In this document: positions 52,015 to 60,938 of the stretch, piece by piece
Layout of the letters: each line of letters begins with the position of its first letter
Numbering within the stretch: position 1 is the first letter of the stretch
Origin: Promicromonospora sp. AC04
Lineage (GTDB): Bacteria > Actinomycetota > Actinomycetes > Actinomycetales > Cellulomonadaceae
Reading direction: 5' to 3'
Length of the DNA stretch: 64,000 bases
Assembly (NCBI RefSeq): GCF_003058225.1
Contig: NZ_QBUG01000013.1
Coordinates: forward strand, 124,001 to 188,000
Notes under the pieces: model-generated
Told to the model about the DNA's origin: nothing
Databases searched by the model: none
What the model saw: only the letters and a program-made list of their open reading frames with translations
Translations under genes and position numbers: made by a program

Positions 52015-53607
52015 TCACCAGTCGATCTGGGGGGTCGGGTGGTAGGTCGCGCCGTCGCGGCGCCAGGCGCCCGCCTCCACCGCTACCCGGGACCGGAACG
52101 ACTCCCAGTCCTTGCCGCCGGGCCGCGACCAGGCGGCCTCGGCCACCGCGGCGAGGCGGGGCAGCAGCATCGAGAACAGGTCGTCGCGGTTCAGGATGGT
52201 CTCGGTCCAGAGCGCTGCCGACACGCCCTCGACGGCGGACTCCGGCAGGCCCTCGATGACGGCGGCGGGGTCCCAGTCGTAGGAGTCCCGCAGCTCGACG
52301 AATCCGGCCCACGCCAGGCCCAGCGGGTGCTCGGGCGTGTACTTCATGTCGAGGTAGGCCCGGTCGGCCGGGGACATCACGAACTTCGCGCCGGCCTGCG
52401 CGGCGCGCAGGAACGGCGCCGGGTCGGGGCGGGTGTCCCAGAGCTGCAGCACGGTGCCCGGGTTGACCAGTACGGGCTCCTCGTCGCCCACGCCGGCGTC
52501 CGGCGCCTCGCCCGGCGCCTGCTCGCCGTGCAGCGCCGCCACGGCGGACTGGTCGCCGTGCGCGGAGCCGGCGGCCTCCTGCCAGGCGACGGGCGTCTTG
52601 CCCGCCCCCGTGATGATCTCCTGGCACAGCACCACGAACCGGCCGAACTCAGCCGCCCCCATGGTGTGCACCTCGTCGCCGCCGAAGTGCACCCACGGCC
52701 CCAGCGTCATGCGCGCGACGTCGGTGAACACGTCCCGCAGGAACGGCTCGGTGCCGGGCAGGTCGATCTGCAGCGCCGAGAACCCGACCTCTGTCCCGTC
52801 GTAGGAGTGGGTCGCCTCGCCCGACGGCGTGAGCTCGCCGTAGGCGTGGGTGGCCGCGTTGACGTGCCCGGGCACGTCGATCTCCGGCACGATCACGATC
52901 TCCCGCTCGGCCGCGTACTCCTGCAGCTCGCGGTACTCGTCGGCGCTGAGGAACCCGCCGGGCGCGCCCGAGACGGCGCCCTGCGACGACTTCTCCGTCA
53001 GCGCGGGCCGCGACGGGATCTCCAGGCGCCAGCCCTGGTCGTCGGTCAGGTGCAGGTGCAGGCGGTTCATCTTGTACGAGCCCACGAGGTCCACGACGGC
53101 CCGCAGGTCCGCGGGCCCGAACCAGTGCCGCACCACGTCGAGCATCAGCCCGCGCCACGGGTACCGCGGCTCGTCCCGCACGACGACGGCGCCCACCTCG
53201 AGCGGTGCACCCGTCTCCCCGCGGCCCGCCTCGTCCTGCCCGCCCAGCGGTCGGCCCGCGTTGATCAGCTGCCGCAGGGTCCGCACGCCGTGCAGCAGGC
53301 CGGAGCGCTCGGGCGCCGCGACGGTCACGCCGTCGGCGGTCACGGTCAGCGTGTAGCGCTCGGGGTTCTGCGAGCCCTCGGGGCCCGCGGCGGGGTCGGG
53401 CGTCAGGACGACCGGCACGCCGCCGTCCGCCACCACTACGGCACCCGCCGTGGTGAGCAGCTCGCCCGCCACGCGCGCGGTCGCGTCGTCGGGCGCGCCG
53501 ACGGTGACGGTCGCGAGGTCCAGCACCCCCTCCCGCGGCTCGAGCTCGACAGGTACGGGGATGACGGCGTCGGCAACGATGCCCGCGCTGCTGCTCACGG
53601 TAGTCAC
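52015..53607 (-). CDS. Beta-N-acetylhexosaminidase (GH20)
   Basis: GH20 enzymes release terminal GlcNAc/GalNAc from chitin fragments, wall glycans or glycoconjugates by substrate-assisted catalysis. The GTG at 53607 (AAGGAG about 11 bases upstream) gives 530 residues. An N-terminal GH20b-like domain is followed by the barrel: YPWRGLMLDVVRHWFGPADL, NRLHLHLTDDQGWRLEIPSR, VPEIDVPGHVNAATHAY and the catalytic Asp-Glu pair in HFGGDEVHTMG, with LQLWDT in the +1 site. There is no signal peptide, so it probably acts on imported chito-oligosaccharides. Confidence 0.93.
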   Translation of the reverse strand: MTTVSSSAGIVADAVIPVPVELEPREGVLDLATVTVGAPDDATARVAGELLTTAGAVVVADGGVPVVLTPDPAAGPEGSQNPERYTLTVTADGVTVAAPERSGLLHGVRTLRQLINAGRPLGGQDEAGRGETGAPLEVGAVVVRDEPRYPWRGLMLDVVRHWFGPADLRAVVDLVGSYKMNRLHLHLTDDQGWRLEIPSRPALTEKSSQGAVSGAPGGFLSADEYRELQEYAAEREIVIVPEIDVPGHVNAATHAYGELTPSGEATHSYDGTEVGFSALQIDLPGTEPFLRDVFTDVARMTLGPWVHFGGDEVHTMGAAEFGRFVVLCQEIITGAGKTPVAWQEAAGSAHGDQSAVAALHGEQAPGEAPDAGVGDEEPVLVNPGTVLQLWDTRPDPAPFLRAAQAGAKFVMSPADRAYLDMKYTPEHPLGLAWAGFVELRDSYDWDPAAVIEGLPESAVEGVSAALWTETILNRDDLFSMLLPRLAAVAEAAWSRPGGKDWESFRSRVAVEAGAWRRDGATYHPTPQIDW

Positions 53608-53656
53608 GATTGTTAGGGCTCCTTCGCTCCGATGGTTGCCCCGAAGTTTGGCAGGT

Positions 53657-55273
53657 TCAGCCTGCGGAGACCAGGCCCAGCAGAGGTTCGGTGGGCAGGA
53701 TGCTCGTTGCGTCGGCGGGCACCGCGCTCGGAGCGGACCAGCCGAGGAACGTGTGGGCGGGGAGGTCGCTCGCGACGTCGGCCCAGACGCCGTCGGCAGT
53801 GGCCTGGCCCTCGCCCGGGCCCGCGGCGGTGAAAACCACCGCGACCTGCGGCGGGATCGCCAGGTCCGCCCGGTCGACGACGGACGCGGCCGTCGACTGG
53901 TGCACCTCCAGCATGATCTGCGGCAACCCCCGCGCGGTGGCGATCTTCGCGAGCCGGTCCACGACCGCCTGCAGCTCCGCGACGGGGACGGCGCCGGTGT
54001 CCGCGCCGTTGCCGGCCGCGCGGAACTCCGGGTGCACGGAGAGGCCCACGCCCGGCTGCGACAGCAGCGGCTCCAGGTCGTCGAGCTGCGCGGCCAGCGG
54101 CTGGTTGCCCGGGGCGACGTCGAGCAGCACGAGCTGCCCGGCACCCCGGATCGCCTCGACCGCCGGCGTGATCAGCTCCAGCGGCTGCTCGTCGACGTAG
54201 TCGCCGTCGTCCCCCGCCAGTCCGGACCGCACGCTCGCAGTGACGGTGACGAGGGGCGCGCCGTCCAGCACCTCGCCGTTGGTGGCGGCGGCGTCCACGG
54301 CGCGGGCGGCGTCCGCTGCCGGGTCCGCCACGCCGGCGGGCACGGCGTACGACGTCGACACGTACCGGCCGGGGAACAGCCGCAGCGAGCCGTCCGGCAA
54401 CGTAGCGCCGGACGTCGCCACCGCCACCTGCCAGCCGAGGTCCTCGGACGAGCCGAAGTCGCCACCGATGCCGACGACGCCGAGCGGCTTCAGCGCGCGG
54501 ATCGACTTCACGGTCTCGGCGTGGGCGGCGACGTCGCCGCCGGGGACGTCGACCGGGACTGCACCGGCGGCCAGGGCCGTGCCGATGGCCGCCTCCTGGC
54601 CCAGCTTCGGGTCCACGGCGACCAGGATCTCCTGCAGCAGGCGGGGGTCGGTGACGTCGGGGATCTCCGCGCGCAGGCCGGTCACGTCGGCCTCGTCGAG
54701 GCGGTCCGCGGTGGGCATCTCGACCTCGGCGTCGTCCTGCTTCTCCTCGTCGTCACCGCGCCCCGCCGAGGCCGCGGCCTCGGCGGCCGCGCTCAGCGCG
54801 CCGGGGTCGAAGCGGACGACCTTGGCCTCGCCAACGGCGCTCCCCACCTCCGCGACAGCCTGTTCGCCGCCGACGACGACGACGGTGCCCGCGCCGAGCC
54901 GCTCGAGCTCGGCGACGACGTTGGTGTCCGAGACGCCACCGTCGGTGAGCAGCACCGGTGCGGCGACGGCGGCGCCGGTGGCCGCGGCGGTCGAGCGCGC
55001 GTCGGCGTCTTCGGCCGAGGCGATCACCGCGACCGGGGAGGCGTGGAAGAAGGCCTGGCTCGCCGTGAGCGCCAGCTCCGCGGGGTCGGTCGAGTCGAGC
55101 ACCAGGGCCGGCCCGGACGGTTCACGGACCTGAAACCTCTCCCCCGTCTTGCCGTCGACGCCCTCGGCTGTCGGCACCGTGCAGCCGGCCAGGACGAGGG
55201 CGGTTGCCGCGAGCAGAGCCGCGGCGGACGCAGGTCGGTGGTGCGGGACGAATCGGGCGTTCCGGATAACCAC
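53657..55273 (-). CDS. Cell-wall-binding-like (CWB2-type) lipoprotein
   Basis: A 538-residue exported lipoprotein with lipobox ALVLAGC. Residues 60-150 follow the cell-wall-binding repeat 2 pattern: ALTASQAFFHASPVAVIASA, then AAPVLLTDGGVSDTNVVAEL and LGAGTVVVVGGEQAV. The larger C-terminal part (about 200-538) has alternating strands and helices with LPQIMLEVHQSTAASVVD and reads like a TIM-barrel-type domain of unknown function. It probably sits at the wall surface; the activity is unknown. It is upstream of the GH20 gene on the same strand, about 50 bases apart. Confidence 0.72.
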   Translation of the reverse strand: MVIRNARFVPHHRPASAAALLAATALVLAGCTVPTAEGVDGKTGERFQVREPSGPALVLDSTDPAELALTASQAFFHASPVAVIASAEDADARSTAAATGAAVAAPVLLTDGGVSDTNVVAELERLGAGTVVVVGGEQAVAEVGSAVGEAKVVRFDPGALSAAAEAAASAGRGDDEEKQDDAEVEMPTADRLDEADVTGLRAEIPDVTDPRLLQEILVAVDPKLGQEAAIGTALAAGAVPVDVPGGDVAAHAETVKSIRALKPLGVVGIGGDFGSSEDLGWQVAVATSGATLPDGSLRLFPGRYVSTSYAVPAGVADPAADAARAVDAAATNGEVLDGAPLVTVTASVRSGLAGDDGDYVDEQPLELITPAVEAIRGAGQLVLLDVAPGNQPLAAQLDDLEPLLSQPGVGLSVHPEFRAAGNGADTGAVPVAELQAVVDRLAKIATARGLPQIMLEVHQSTAASVVDRADLAIPPQVAVVFTAAGPGEGQATADGVWADVASDLPAHTFLGWSAPSAVPADATSILPTEPLLGLVSAG

Positions 55274-55395
55274 GGGTCACATTCTCCCCCACCGGACGAC
55301 CAGGTGGGAACCCTGAGGTGACGGGAAGCCCAACAGGCGGTAAACGGCCTCGGGGCCCGGAAGGGAGGTAGACGAACCCGTCAGTACACCTCCGA

Positions 55396-55413
55396 GTAGA
55401 CTGGTCCGTCAGA
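55396..55413. promoter_or_regulatory. Putative TetR operator upstream of its own gene
   Basis: GTAGACTGGTCCGTCAGA lies 34 bases before the tetR ATG and shares the ACTRGTYCGTC core with the dyad at 56069-56090 upstream of ohr. Confidence 0.5.
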
Positions 55414-55446
55414 TCATCCGGGACGAGCACGGGAGCAGGTGACGAG

Positions 55447-56016
55447 ATGGGCGCCACGACGGCCCTCTCGACGCGGGACCGCATCCTCGACGCGGCGACC
55501 GAGCTGTTCTACTCCCAAGGGATCCGCGCGGTCAGCGCCGACAAGATCATCGAGCGCGCCGGGATCACGAAGGTCACGTTCTACCGCCATTTCCGCACCA
55601 AGGACACCCTGGTGGTGGCCTACCTGGAGCGGCAGGCGGCCTGGGAGCGCGCGGCGCTCGACGGGGTGCGCGAGTCCGCCGGCGACGCGGCCGAGGCGTT
55701 CCGGCGGTTCGCCGCGGGCATCGGCTCCGCGATCTGCCGGCCGGGCTTCCGGGGCTGCTCGTTCATCAACGCGGCTGCCGAGTACGCCGACCCGGACAGC
55801 CCCGTCCGGAAGGTCGTCGCCGAGCACCGCGCCTGGTACCGGGAGAGCTTCACCGCGATGCTCGCGCAGCTGGACGTGGCCGACGCCGAGCAGGCGGCCG
55901 ACGAGCTGATGATGCTGCGCGACGGCGCCATGCTCTCCGGCTACCTCGGCGAACCGTCCCGGGTCGGCGACGCGCTGGAGCGCGCGATCTTCGCGGTCAT
56001 CGACGCGGGCCGGTAG
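55447..56016 (+). CDS. TetR/AcrR-family transcriptional regulator
   Basis: 189 residues. The DNA-binding domain reads TRDRILDAATELFYSQGIRA, SADKIIERAGITKVTFYRHF and RTKDTLVVAYLE. The ligand domain includes two cysteines in GSAICRPGFRGCSFINAAAE. The gene lies directly upstream of ohr on the same strand, and both have a related operator-like sequence ahead of them, suggesting self-control and control of ohr. A cysteine-based peroxide response is conceivable but not shown. Confidence 0.88.
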   Translation: MGATTALSTRDRILDAATELFYSQGIRAVSADKIIERAGITKVTFYRHFRTKDTLVVAYLERQAAWERAALDGVRESAGDAAEAFRRFAAGIGSAICRPGFRGCSFINAAAEYADPDSPVRKVVAEHRAWYRESFTAMLAQLDVADAEQAADELMMLRDGAMLSGYLGEPSRVGDALERAIFAVIDAGR

Positions 56017-56068
56017 TCGCGCCGGTCACAGATCTGCTGGTTGTGCCGGCGGCCTCTTGGTGCGTACG

Positions 56069-56090
56069 GTAGACGTACTAGTTCGTCTAC
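56069..56090 (+). promoter_or_regulatory. TetR-type operator upstream of ohr
   Basis: Perfect arms GTAGACG and CGTCTAC flank an eight-base, nearly symmetric centre. It lies 44 bases before the ohr ATG. It is probably the binding site of the TetR protein encoded just upstream. Confidence 0.65.
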
Positions 56091-56133
56091 CTGGTCGGGG
56101 CGCTCGGGCCCCGGTCCCATAGAAGGAGCACAC

Positions 56134-56562
56134 ATGGCTGACAGCGTCTACACAGCGATCGCGACGTCCACCGGGGACGGCCGCGCCGGAGGCCACGTCG
56201 TGACCGACGACAGCGCGCTGGACCTCAAGCTGGCCATCCCGACGGCGATGGGCGGCCCCGGTGGTGGCACCAACCCCGAGCAGATGTTCGCCGCCGGCTG
56301 GGCAGCGTGCTTCCACAGCGCGCTCAAGGCCGTCGCCGCCGCGCAGAAGGTGAAGTTCACTGACTCCGCCGTCGTCGCCGAGGTGGGCCTCAACGCGCTG
56401 GACGGCGGCCGGTACGGCCTGAGCGCAGCGCTGCACGTCGAGCTCGCCGGCGTGGACCAGGCCACGGCCGACCAGCTGGTCGAGACCGCACACACCGTGT
56501 GCCCGTACTCGAACGCCACGCGCGGCAACATCGCGGTGACCGTCGACGTCACGATCGGCTGA
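56134..56562 (+). CDS. ohr: Organic hydroperoxide resistance protein (Ohr/OsmC family)
   Basis: Ohr reduces organic hydroperoxides through two reactive cysteines with lipoyl or thiol donors. The 142 residues carry NPEQMFAAGWAACFHSALKA (peroxidatic cysteine) and HTVCPYSNATRGNI (resolving cysteine), plus the N-terminal GRAGGHVVTDD typical of Ohr rather than OsmC. AGAAGGAG precedes the ATG at 56134. Unusually, the neighbouring regulator is TetR-type, not the standard MarR-type OhrR. Confidence 0.94.
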   Translation: MADSVYTAIATSTGDGRAGGHVVTDDSALDLKLAIPTAMGGPGGGTNPEQMFAAGWAACFHSALKAVAAAQKVKFTDSAVVAEVGLNALDGGRYGLSAALHVELAGVDQATADQLVETAHTVCPYSNATRGNIAVTVDVTIG

Positions 56563-56582
56563 CCGCACTCCGGCCGGAACGG

Positions 56583-56644
56583 CGAGGGTGAGTGTCAGAG
56601 GCTCGGGTCACCATGGTGACCCGAGCCTCTGACACTCACCCTCG
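56583..56644. terminator. Perfect 62-bp palindrome after ohr
   Basis: The sequence is exactly self-complementary over 31-base half-arms centred on CCATGG at 56613/56614 (outer end CGAGGGTGAGTGTC). It begins 20 bases past the ohr stop and ends 18 bases before the AlkC-like gene ATG. Terminator function is likely; the lack of a spacer loop is unusual. Confidence 0.8.
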
Positions 56645-56662
56645 AACAACCCAAGGAGCCCC

Positions 56663-57775
56663 ATGCCGTTCGCCGAGCAGCTCATCAGTGACAGCACGGC
56701 CACGGCCCTGACCGTCGCCGTGCGCGCGGCCGCCCCGGACACCGCCCTGCGGGTGCTGCCCGAGACCGCCGGCCGGCTCGGCGACCTCTCGCTGCGCGAG
56801 CGGGCGGACCTCCTGCGGGACGCGCTCCTCGCCGACCTGCCGGGCGGCTACGAGGACCTCGCCCGGGTGGTGCGGACCGCACGCGACGGCAGCGCGCCGT
56901 TCGGCGGCTGGCTGATCTGGCCCGTGACGAGCGCCGTCGCGGCCAGGGCGGTCGAGGAGAGCACCGATGCAGCCTTCGACGACGCGATGGCGCTCCTGGC
57001 CGATCTCACCGGCCGCCTCACCGCGGAGTTCGCAGTCCGCACCCTCCTGCGGCAGGACCTGGACCGCGCCATCGGCATCGCCACGGCCTGGACCGGGTCG
57101 GACGACGTCGACGTCCGCCGCCTGGCCAGCGAGGGCACCCGGCCGTACCTGCCATGGGCCGTCCGCGTGCCGGAGATCCTGACCCGCCCCGGGGTGACGG
57201 TGCCGATCCTCGACGGGCTGTACCGGGACGAGAGCGACTACGTGCGCCGCTCGGTCGCCAACCACCTCAACGACCTCAGCCGCGACCACCCCGAGCTGGT
57301 GGTCGCCACGGCCGGGCGCTGGCTCGCGGACCCCGCCACGACGACGCCGGGCCTCGTCCGGCACGCCCTCCGCACCCTGGTCAAGCGCGGGCACCCGGGC
57401 GCCCTCGGGCTGCTCGGGTTCGGCCCGGCGTCCCTCGAGATCGACGGCCCGGTGCTCGACGCCGCCCAGGTGCCGTTCGGCGGCACGGTCCGGTTCACCG
57501 CCGCGGTCCGCAACGTCGGCGCGGAGCAGGCCCGGCTGTCCATCGACTATGTGGTGCACCACCAGAAGGCCAACGGCTCGCAGACCACCAAGACCTTCAA
57601 GCTGACCACCCGGACGCTCGACCCGGGCGAGCAGGTCGAGATCAGCCGCGAGCACTCGTTCCGGCCGATCACGACGCGCCGCTACTACCCGGGCCCGCAC
57701 GCCGTCACGCTCCAGATCAACGGCGTCGCCACGGATCCGGCGACGTTCGAGCTGGACGCACCGACAGGAGCATGA
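56663..57775 (+). CDS. AlkC-like DNA alkylation-repair protein (HEAT repeats plus Ig-like domain)
   Basis: A 370-residue protein with AAGGAG before the ATG. Residues 1-260 are alpha-helical HEAT-like repeats of the AlkC/AlkD glycosylase superfamily: FAEQLISDSTATALTVAVRA, the aromatic RPYLPWAVRVPEILTRPG, and DESDYVRRSVANHLNDLSRD with its DNA-facing helix. Residues about 275-370 form a beta-sandwich (GGTVRFTAAVRNVGAEQARL ... ITTRRYYPGPHAVTLQING), matching the Ig-like domain that marks AlkC. AlkC enzymes remove 3-methyladenine and related cationic lesions. The sequence reads as a probable repair gene following ohr. Confidence 0.8.
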   Translation: MPFAEQLISDSTATALTVAVRAAAPDTALRVLPETAGRLGDLSLRERADLLRDALLADLPGGYEDLARVVRTARDGSAPFGGWLIWPVTSAVAARAVEESTDAAFDDAMALLADLTGRLTAEFAVRTLLRQDLDRAIGIATAWTGSDDVDVRRLASEGTRPYLPWAVRVPEILTRPGVTVPILDGLYRDESDYVRRSVANHLNDLSRDHPELVVATAGRWLADPATTTPGLVRHALRTLVKRGHPGALGLLGFGPASLEIDGPVLDAAQVPFGGTVRFTAAVRNVGAEQARLSIDYVVHHQKANGSQTTKTFKLTTRTLDPGEQVEISREHSFRPITTRRYYPGPHAVTLQINGVATDPATFELDAPTGA

Positions 57776-57806
57776 CCGGGAGGCCGCCGGACGTTCGCCC
57801 CGGATG

Positions 57807-58379
57807 TCAGCGCAGCGACGTCCGGACGATCCCGGCGACCACGCCCGGGAGGTCCGCCGGGATCGGCTTGTCGCCGCTCAGGTACCGCCGCACCGCGGCA
57901 TAGGGCAGGTCGACGACGACCAGGAGGAGCTCGGTGGTCGTCACCGACGTCTTGGCGCGAACCCGACGGGTCAGACCGCGGATCGCCTCGTTCCAGCGCC
58001 CGCTCTCGGCCGACTCGGTCTCGCGGGCCGCCTCGGGCCAGGCCTCGGCGTCGAACCGCGAGCGGCCCGCGAGCAGCACGTGCGCGTGGGCCGGCTCGGC
58101 CTGGCACCACCGCACGGTGTAGGCGGCGAGCGCGGCAGCCGCCTCGACCGGGTCTCCCTCGAACAGCGGGTACGCGTCGCGGTGGTAGCTCTCGATCGCA
58201 CGGTTCCACAGAGCGGCGAGCAGCGCTGGACGGTCGGGAAACCGGTAGTAGAGGGAGCCGCTCGGCACGCCGGCCTCGCGGATGACCGCCGCCATCGTGA
58301 CCTTCGCGAGCCCGCCCTCGCCGAGGATCCGGCCGGCCGCGTCGAGGATCACCGAGGTGTCGTGGGTCGGGCGGGGCAT
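57807..58379 (-). CDS. TetR-family transcriptional regulator
   Basis: 190 residues with the TetR DNA-binding domain: HDTSVILDAAGRILGEGGLA, TMAAVIREAGVPSGSLYYRF, DRPALLAALWNRAI. It is transcribed divergently from the thioesterase at 58461, with overlapping dyads in the gap, so it is very likely a repressor of that gene and of itself. The ligand is unknown, possibly an acyl-CoA or aromatic compound given the neighbour. Confidence 0.9.
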   Translation of the reverse strand: MPRPTHDTSVILDAAGRILGEGGLAKVTMAAVIREAGVPSGSLYYRFPDRPALLAALWNRAIESYHRDAYPLFEGDPVEAAAALAAYTVRWCQAEPAHAHVLLAGRSRFDAEAWPEAARETESAESGRWNEAIRGLTRRVRAKTSVTTTELLLVVVDLPYAAVRRYLSGDKPIPADLPGVVAGIVRTSLR

Positions 58380-58405
58380 GCGTTGACGGTACTCCAGCGC
58401 GTCGT

Positions 58406-58435
58406 TAGAGTTCCGTCTCTAGAGAGAGATCTCTA
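58406..58435. promoter_or_regulatory. Overlapping dyads between tetR and the thioesterase gene
   Basis: TAGAGA-N4-TCTCTA (58420-58435) overlaps TAGAG-N6-CTCTA (58407-58421 region). Both lie within the 81-base divergent gap. They are the likely TetR operator, and their overlap suggests two dimers bound side by side. Confidence 0.6.
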
Positions 58436-58460
58436 CAAGGACATCTTCGAGAGGAACCCC

Positions 58461-58862
58461 ATGACGCTCACCCCGGACGAGGTCTACGCGGCAGCGCCGT
58501 TCGTCAAGACGCTCGGCGTCGAGCTCGACCAGATCACGCCGGAGGCCGTCGTCGGGCGACTGCCGTACTCGCAGCCCCTGTCCACCGTCGGCGGCGGCCT
58601 GCACGGTGGGGCACTGATGGGGCTGGCCGACGGCACGGCCGCCGTCTGCGCCTCGGTCAACGGTGAGCCGGGCGCCCTGCCCGCCACCGTCGACTCCACC
58701 ACTCACTTCCTGCGCCCCGTCGCGGGGCAGGCCACCGCCACGGCCGTGCCGATCAGGTCGAGCAGCAAGCAGGTCCTCGTCGAGGTCAGGGTGACCGACG
58801 AGTCCGGCGCGCTGTGCGTGCACGTGCTCCAGACGGTGCGCCTGGTCTACCCGGGGGCGTAG
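58461..58862 (+). CDS. PaaI-type hotdog-fold acyl-CoA thioesterase
   Basis: 133 residues of a single hotdog domain. The family blocks LPYSQPLSTVGGGLHGGALM and GLADGTAAVCASV include the G-x-x-x-H-G-G acyl-binding turn, and ATVDSTTHFLRPVAGQATAT follows. Such enzymes hydrolyse aryl- or short acyl-CoAs to free CoA. GAGGAA precedes the ATG at 58461. It is controlled in all likelihood by the divergent TetR regulator. Confidence 0.9.
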   Translation: MTLTPDEVYAAAPFVKTLGVELDQITPEAVVGRLPYSQPLSTVGGGLHGGALMGLADGTAAVCASVNGEPGALPATVDSTTHFLRPVAGQATATAVPIRSSSKQVLVEVRVTDESGALCVHVLQTVRLVYPGA

Positions 58863-59009
58863 CACCTCGATCCGGGCGTAGCGGCCCGGGCTCGGGACCC
58901 CTCCCGAAACCTGACTTCACCCCCTGTTCTCCCCGATCACCGTGCACTAGCGTCGTTCCAGCACAAAGCATGGATGGGCCTTGTCAGTCCAGCAGGGGGA
59001 GAACGACAC

Positions 59010-60866
59010 GTGCACACCGGGCAGATCGTGGGCGGCCGGTACCGGCTCGAGGATCGCCTCGGGTCAGGCGGCCACGGAGAGGTGTGGCGCGCCGCCGACC
59101 TGAAGCTGCACGAGCGGCCGGTCGCGCTCAAGCGCACGCGGTACGACGGCGACGACAGCGGCGCCGACCGGGTCCGCCGCGAGGCCGAGACCCTCTCTCG
59201 GATCAACCACCCGCACGTGGTCGCCGTGTCCGACGTGGTCGACGACGGCGGCGAGGTGTGGGTGGTCATGGAGTACGTGGCCGGCCGGCCGCTCTCCGAG
59301 ATCGGGCGGGTATCGGTGGAGGAGGCCGCCCGCTACGGCGCCCAGCTCGCCGGCGGCCTCGAGGCGGTGCACGCGCACCGGGTACTGCACCGGGACGTAA
59401 AGCCCGCGAACATCCTGGTGACCGACGACGGGTTCGCGAAGCTCGCCGACTTCGGCATCTCCCGCCCGCTGCACAACGACGAGACGGTCACCGCAACGGG
59501 CGCGCTCACCGGGACCCCCGGCTACCTGGCGCCCGAGGTGGCCAAGGGCGGGCGGTTCACCGAGGCCGCCGACGTCTGGTCGCTCGGCGCGACCCTGTAC
59601 CACACGCTCGAAGGCACCACGCCGTTCGGCGACGACAACGCGCACGCCCTGCTGTGGAAGACGGTCTCCGAGGAGGTCAGGCCGCCCACGAGGGCCGGCG
59701 GCATGGCGCCCGTCATGCTGCGGATGCTGGCCAAGAAGCCCGGCGAACGGCCGCGCCTCCGGGAGGCGCGCCAGGAGCTGGCGATCCTGGCCGGCGACCC
59801 GACGGCGGGCGTCGGGCCGGAGCCGAGCGGAGTGCCCCGGCGCCCCCGATGGGTCCTCGCGGCGGTCGGCGCCGCCGTCGTGCTGGTTGCCGCGATCTCC
59901 ACCGCCGTCTGGATCGCCCTTGACCGCGGCGACACGCCCGGTGTGGAAGCGAGCACGGGCAGCATCGACGGCGCCGCGAACGCCCCCGCCCCGAGCGTGG
60001 CGGGAGAGAGCGACGGCATCATCGGCGACCCGGTGACCGCCGACCCGTGCGCGCTCCTCGACGTAGAGGCGCTCGGCGCGTTCGGCCTTACCCGGGTCCG
60101 CACCGACCATGCCGAGCTCAACCGCTGCGACGTCGTCGTGACGAGCAACGACTCCGCCGTGACCGCGGTCAGCGCCAAGATCTGGCACAACAACGAGGAT
60201 CCCGCCGAGCCGAACCGACGGGTCGGCGGGATCACAGTGGTGGACGAGGAAGACGACATGCCCGAGGAGTGCAGCCGCGCGCTCTTCCTGCCCGGCGGCG
60301 ACTACAACATCTCGCTGGACGCGGAGGTGGAGGCGGGCGAGGTCGACGACCTGTGCGCCCTCGCCGACGCGACAGTGAACCAGGCCACCACCGTGCTCAA
60401 CGACGGACAGCTCCCCCGCCGCGAGCGGACCCCCGACCCGGCGTCGCTCTACACGCAGAGCGCGTGCGACCTGCTGGCCGGAGAGCCGCTCGAACGGCTG
60501 CCCGGCGTCGTCGCCGACCGGCCCACCGTCGGGTTCGCCGAGTGGGAGTGCAAGTGGGGGACGGACGACGGCAAGGAGCTGACCGCGCGGTTCCAGTTCA
60601 ACGACCCGCTCTCGGAGGACAGCGGCGAGCGCTTCGTCCTCAGCGGGCACGAGGTGTTCAACGAGGGCGACTCGTGGACCGCGACGTCGTGTCTGGTGTC
60701 CATCGTGAACCGCGTGGCGGTCAGCGCGGACGGCGACGGCGACATCGTCGCCGAGCTGGTCCGGCTCCACCTCGAGGCCGACGGCGACGAGTCGGTCGAC
60801 GAGCTCTGCGACGTCCTCCTGGACATCGCGCAGCCGGTGGCCGCGAGGCTTCCGGCGGTGTCCTGA
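59010..60866 (+). CDS. Transmembrane Ser/Thr protein kinase with tandem extracellular DUF3558-like domains
   Basis: The GTG at 59010 (GGGGGAG nearby) gives 618 residues. The kinase domain (1-265) is complete: glycine loop LGSGGHGEVWRAADL, lysine in VALKRTRYDG, catalytic HRDVKPANIL, DFGISRP and GTPGYLAPEV. One membrane helix (WVLAAVGAAVVLVAAISTAV) lies near residue 295. The outer part has two related cysteine-bearing units, beginning DPCALLDVEALGAFGLTRVR and SACDLLAGEPLERLPGVVAD, which resemble DUF3558-type lipoprotein domains; they lack the PASTA repeats of PknB. This suggests sensing an external ligand other than muropeptides. An FHA-domain gene follows about 70 bases downstream. Confidence 0.92.
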   Translation: MHTGQIVGGRYRLEDRLGSGGHGEVWRAADLKLHERPVALKRTRYDGDDSGADRVRREAETLSRINHPHVVAVSDVVDDGGEVWVVMEYVAGRPLSEIGRVSVEEAARYGAQLAGGLEAVHAHRVLHRDVKPANILVTDDGFAKLADFGISRPLHNDETVTATGALTGTPGYLAPEVAKGGRFTEAADVWSLGATLYHTLEGTTPFGDDNAHALLWKTVSEEVRPPTRAGGMAPVMLRMLAKKPGERPRLREARQELAILAGDPTAGVGPEPSGVPRRPRWVLAAVGAAVVLVAAISTAVWIALDRGDTPGVEASTGSIDGAANAPAPSVAGESDGIIGDPVTADPCALLDVEALGAFGLTRVRTDHAELNRCDVVVTSNDSAVTAVSAKIWHNNEDPAEPNRRVGGITVVDEEDDMPEECSRALFLPGGDYNISLDAEVEAGEVDDLCALADATVNQATTVLNDGQLPRRERTPDPASLYTQSACDLLAGEPLERLPGVVADRPTVGFAEWECKWGTDDGKELTARFQFNDPLSEDSGERFVLSGHEVFNEGDSWTATSCLVSIVNRVAVSADGDGDIVAELVRLHLEADGDESVDELCDVLLDIAQPVAARLPAVS

Positions 60867-60938
60867 CCGAGTGGCGTCGGGAGGGGTCCCCGGGACGGCG
60901 TGCCACGCTCGCGACGACCAGAACACTTGGAGATCGCC

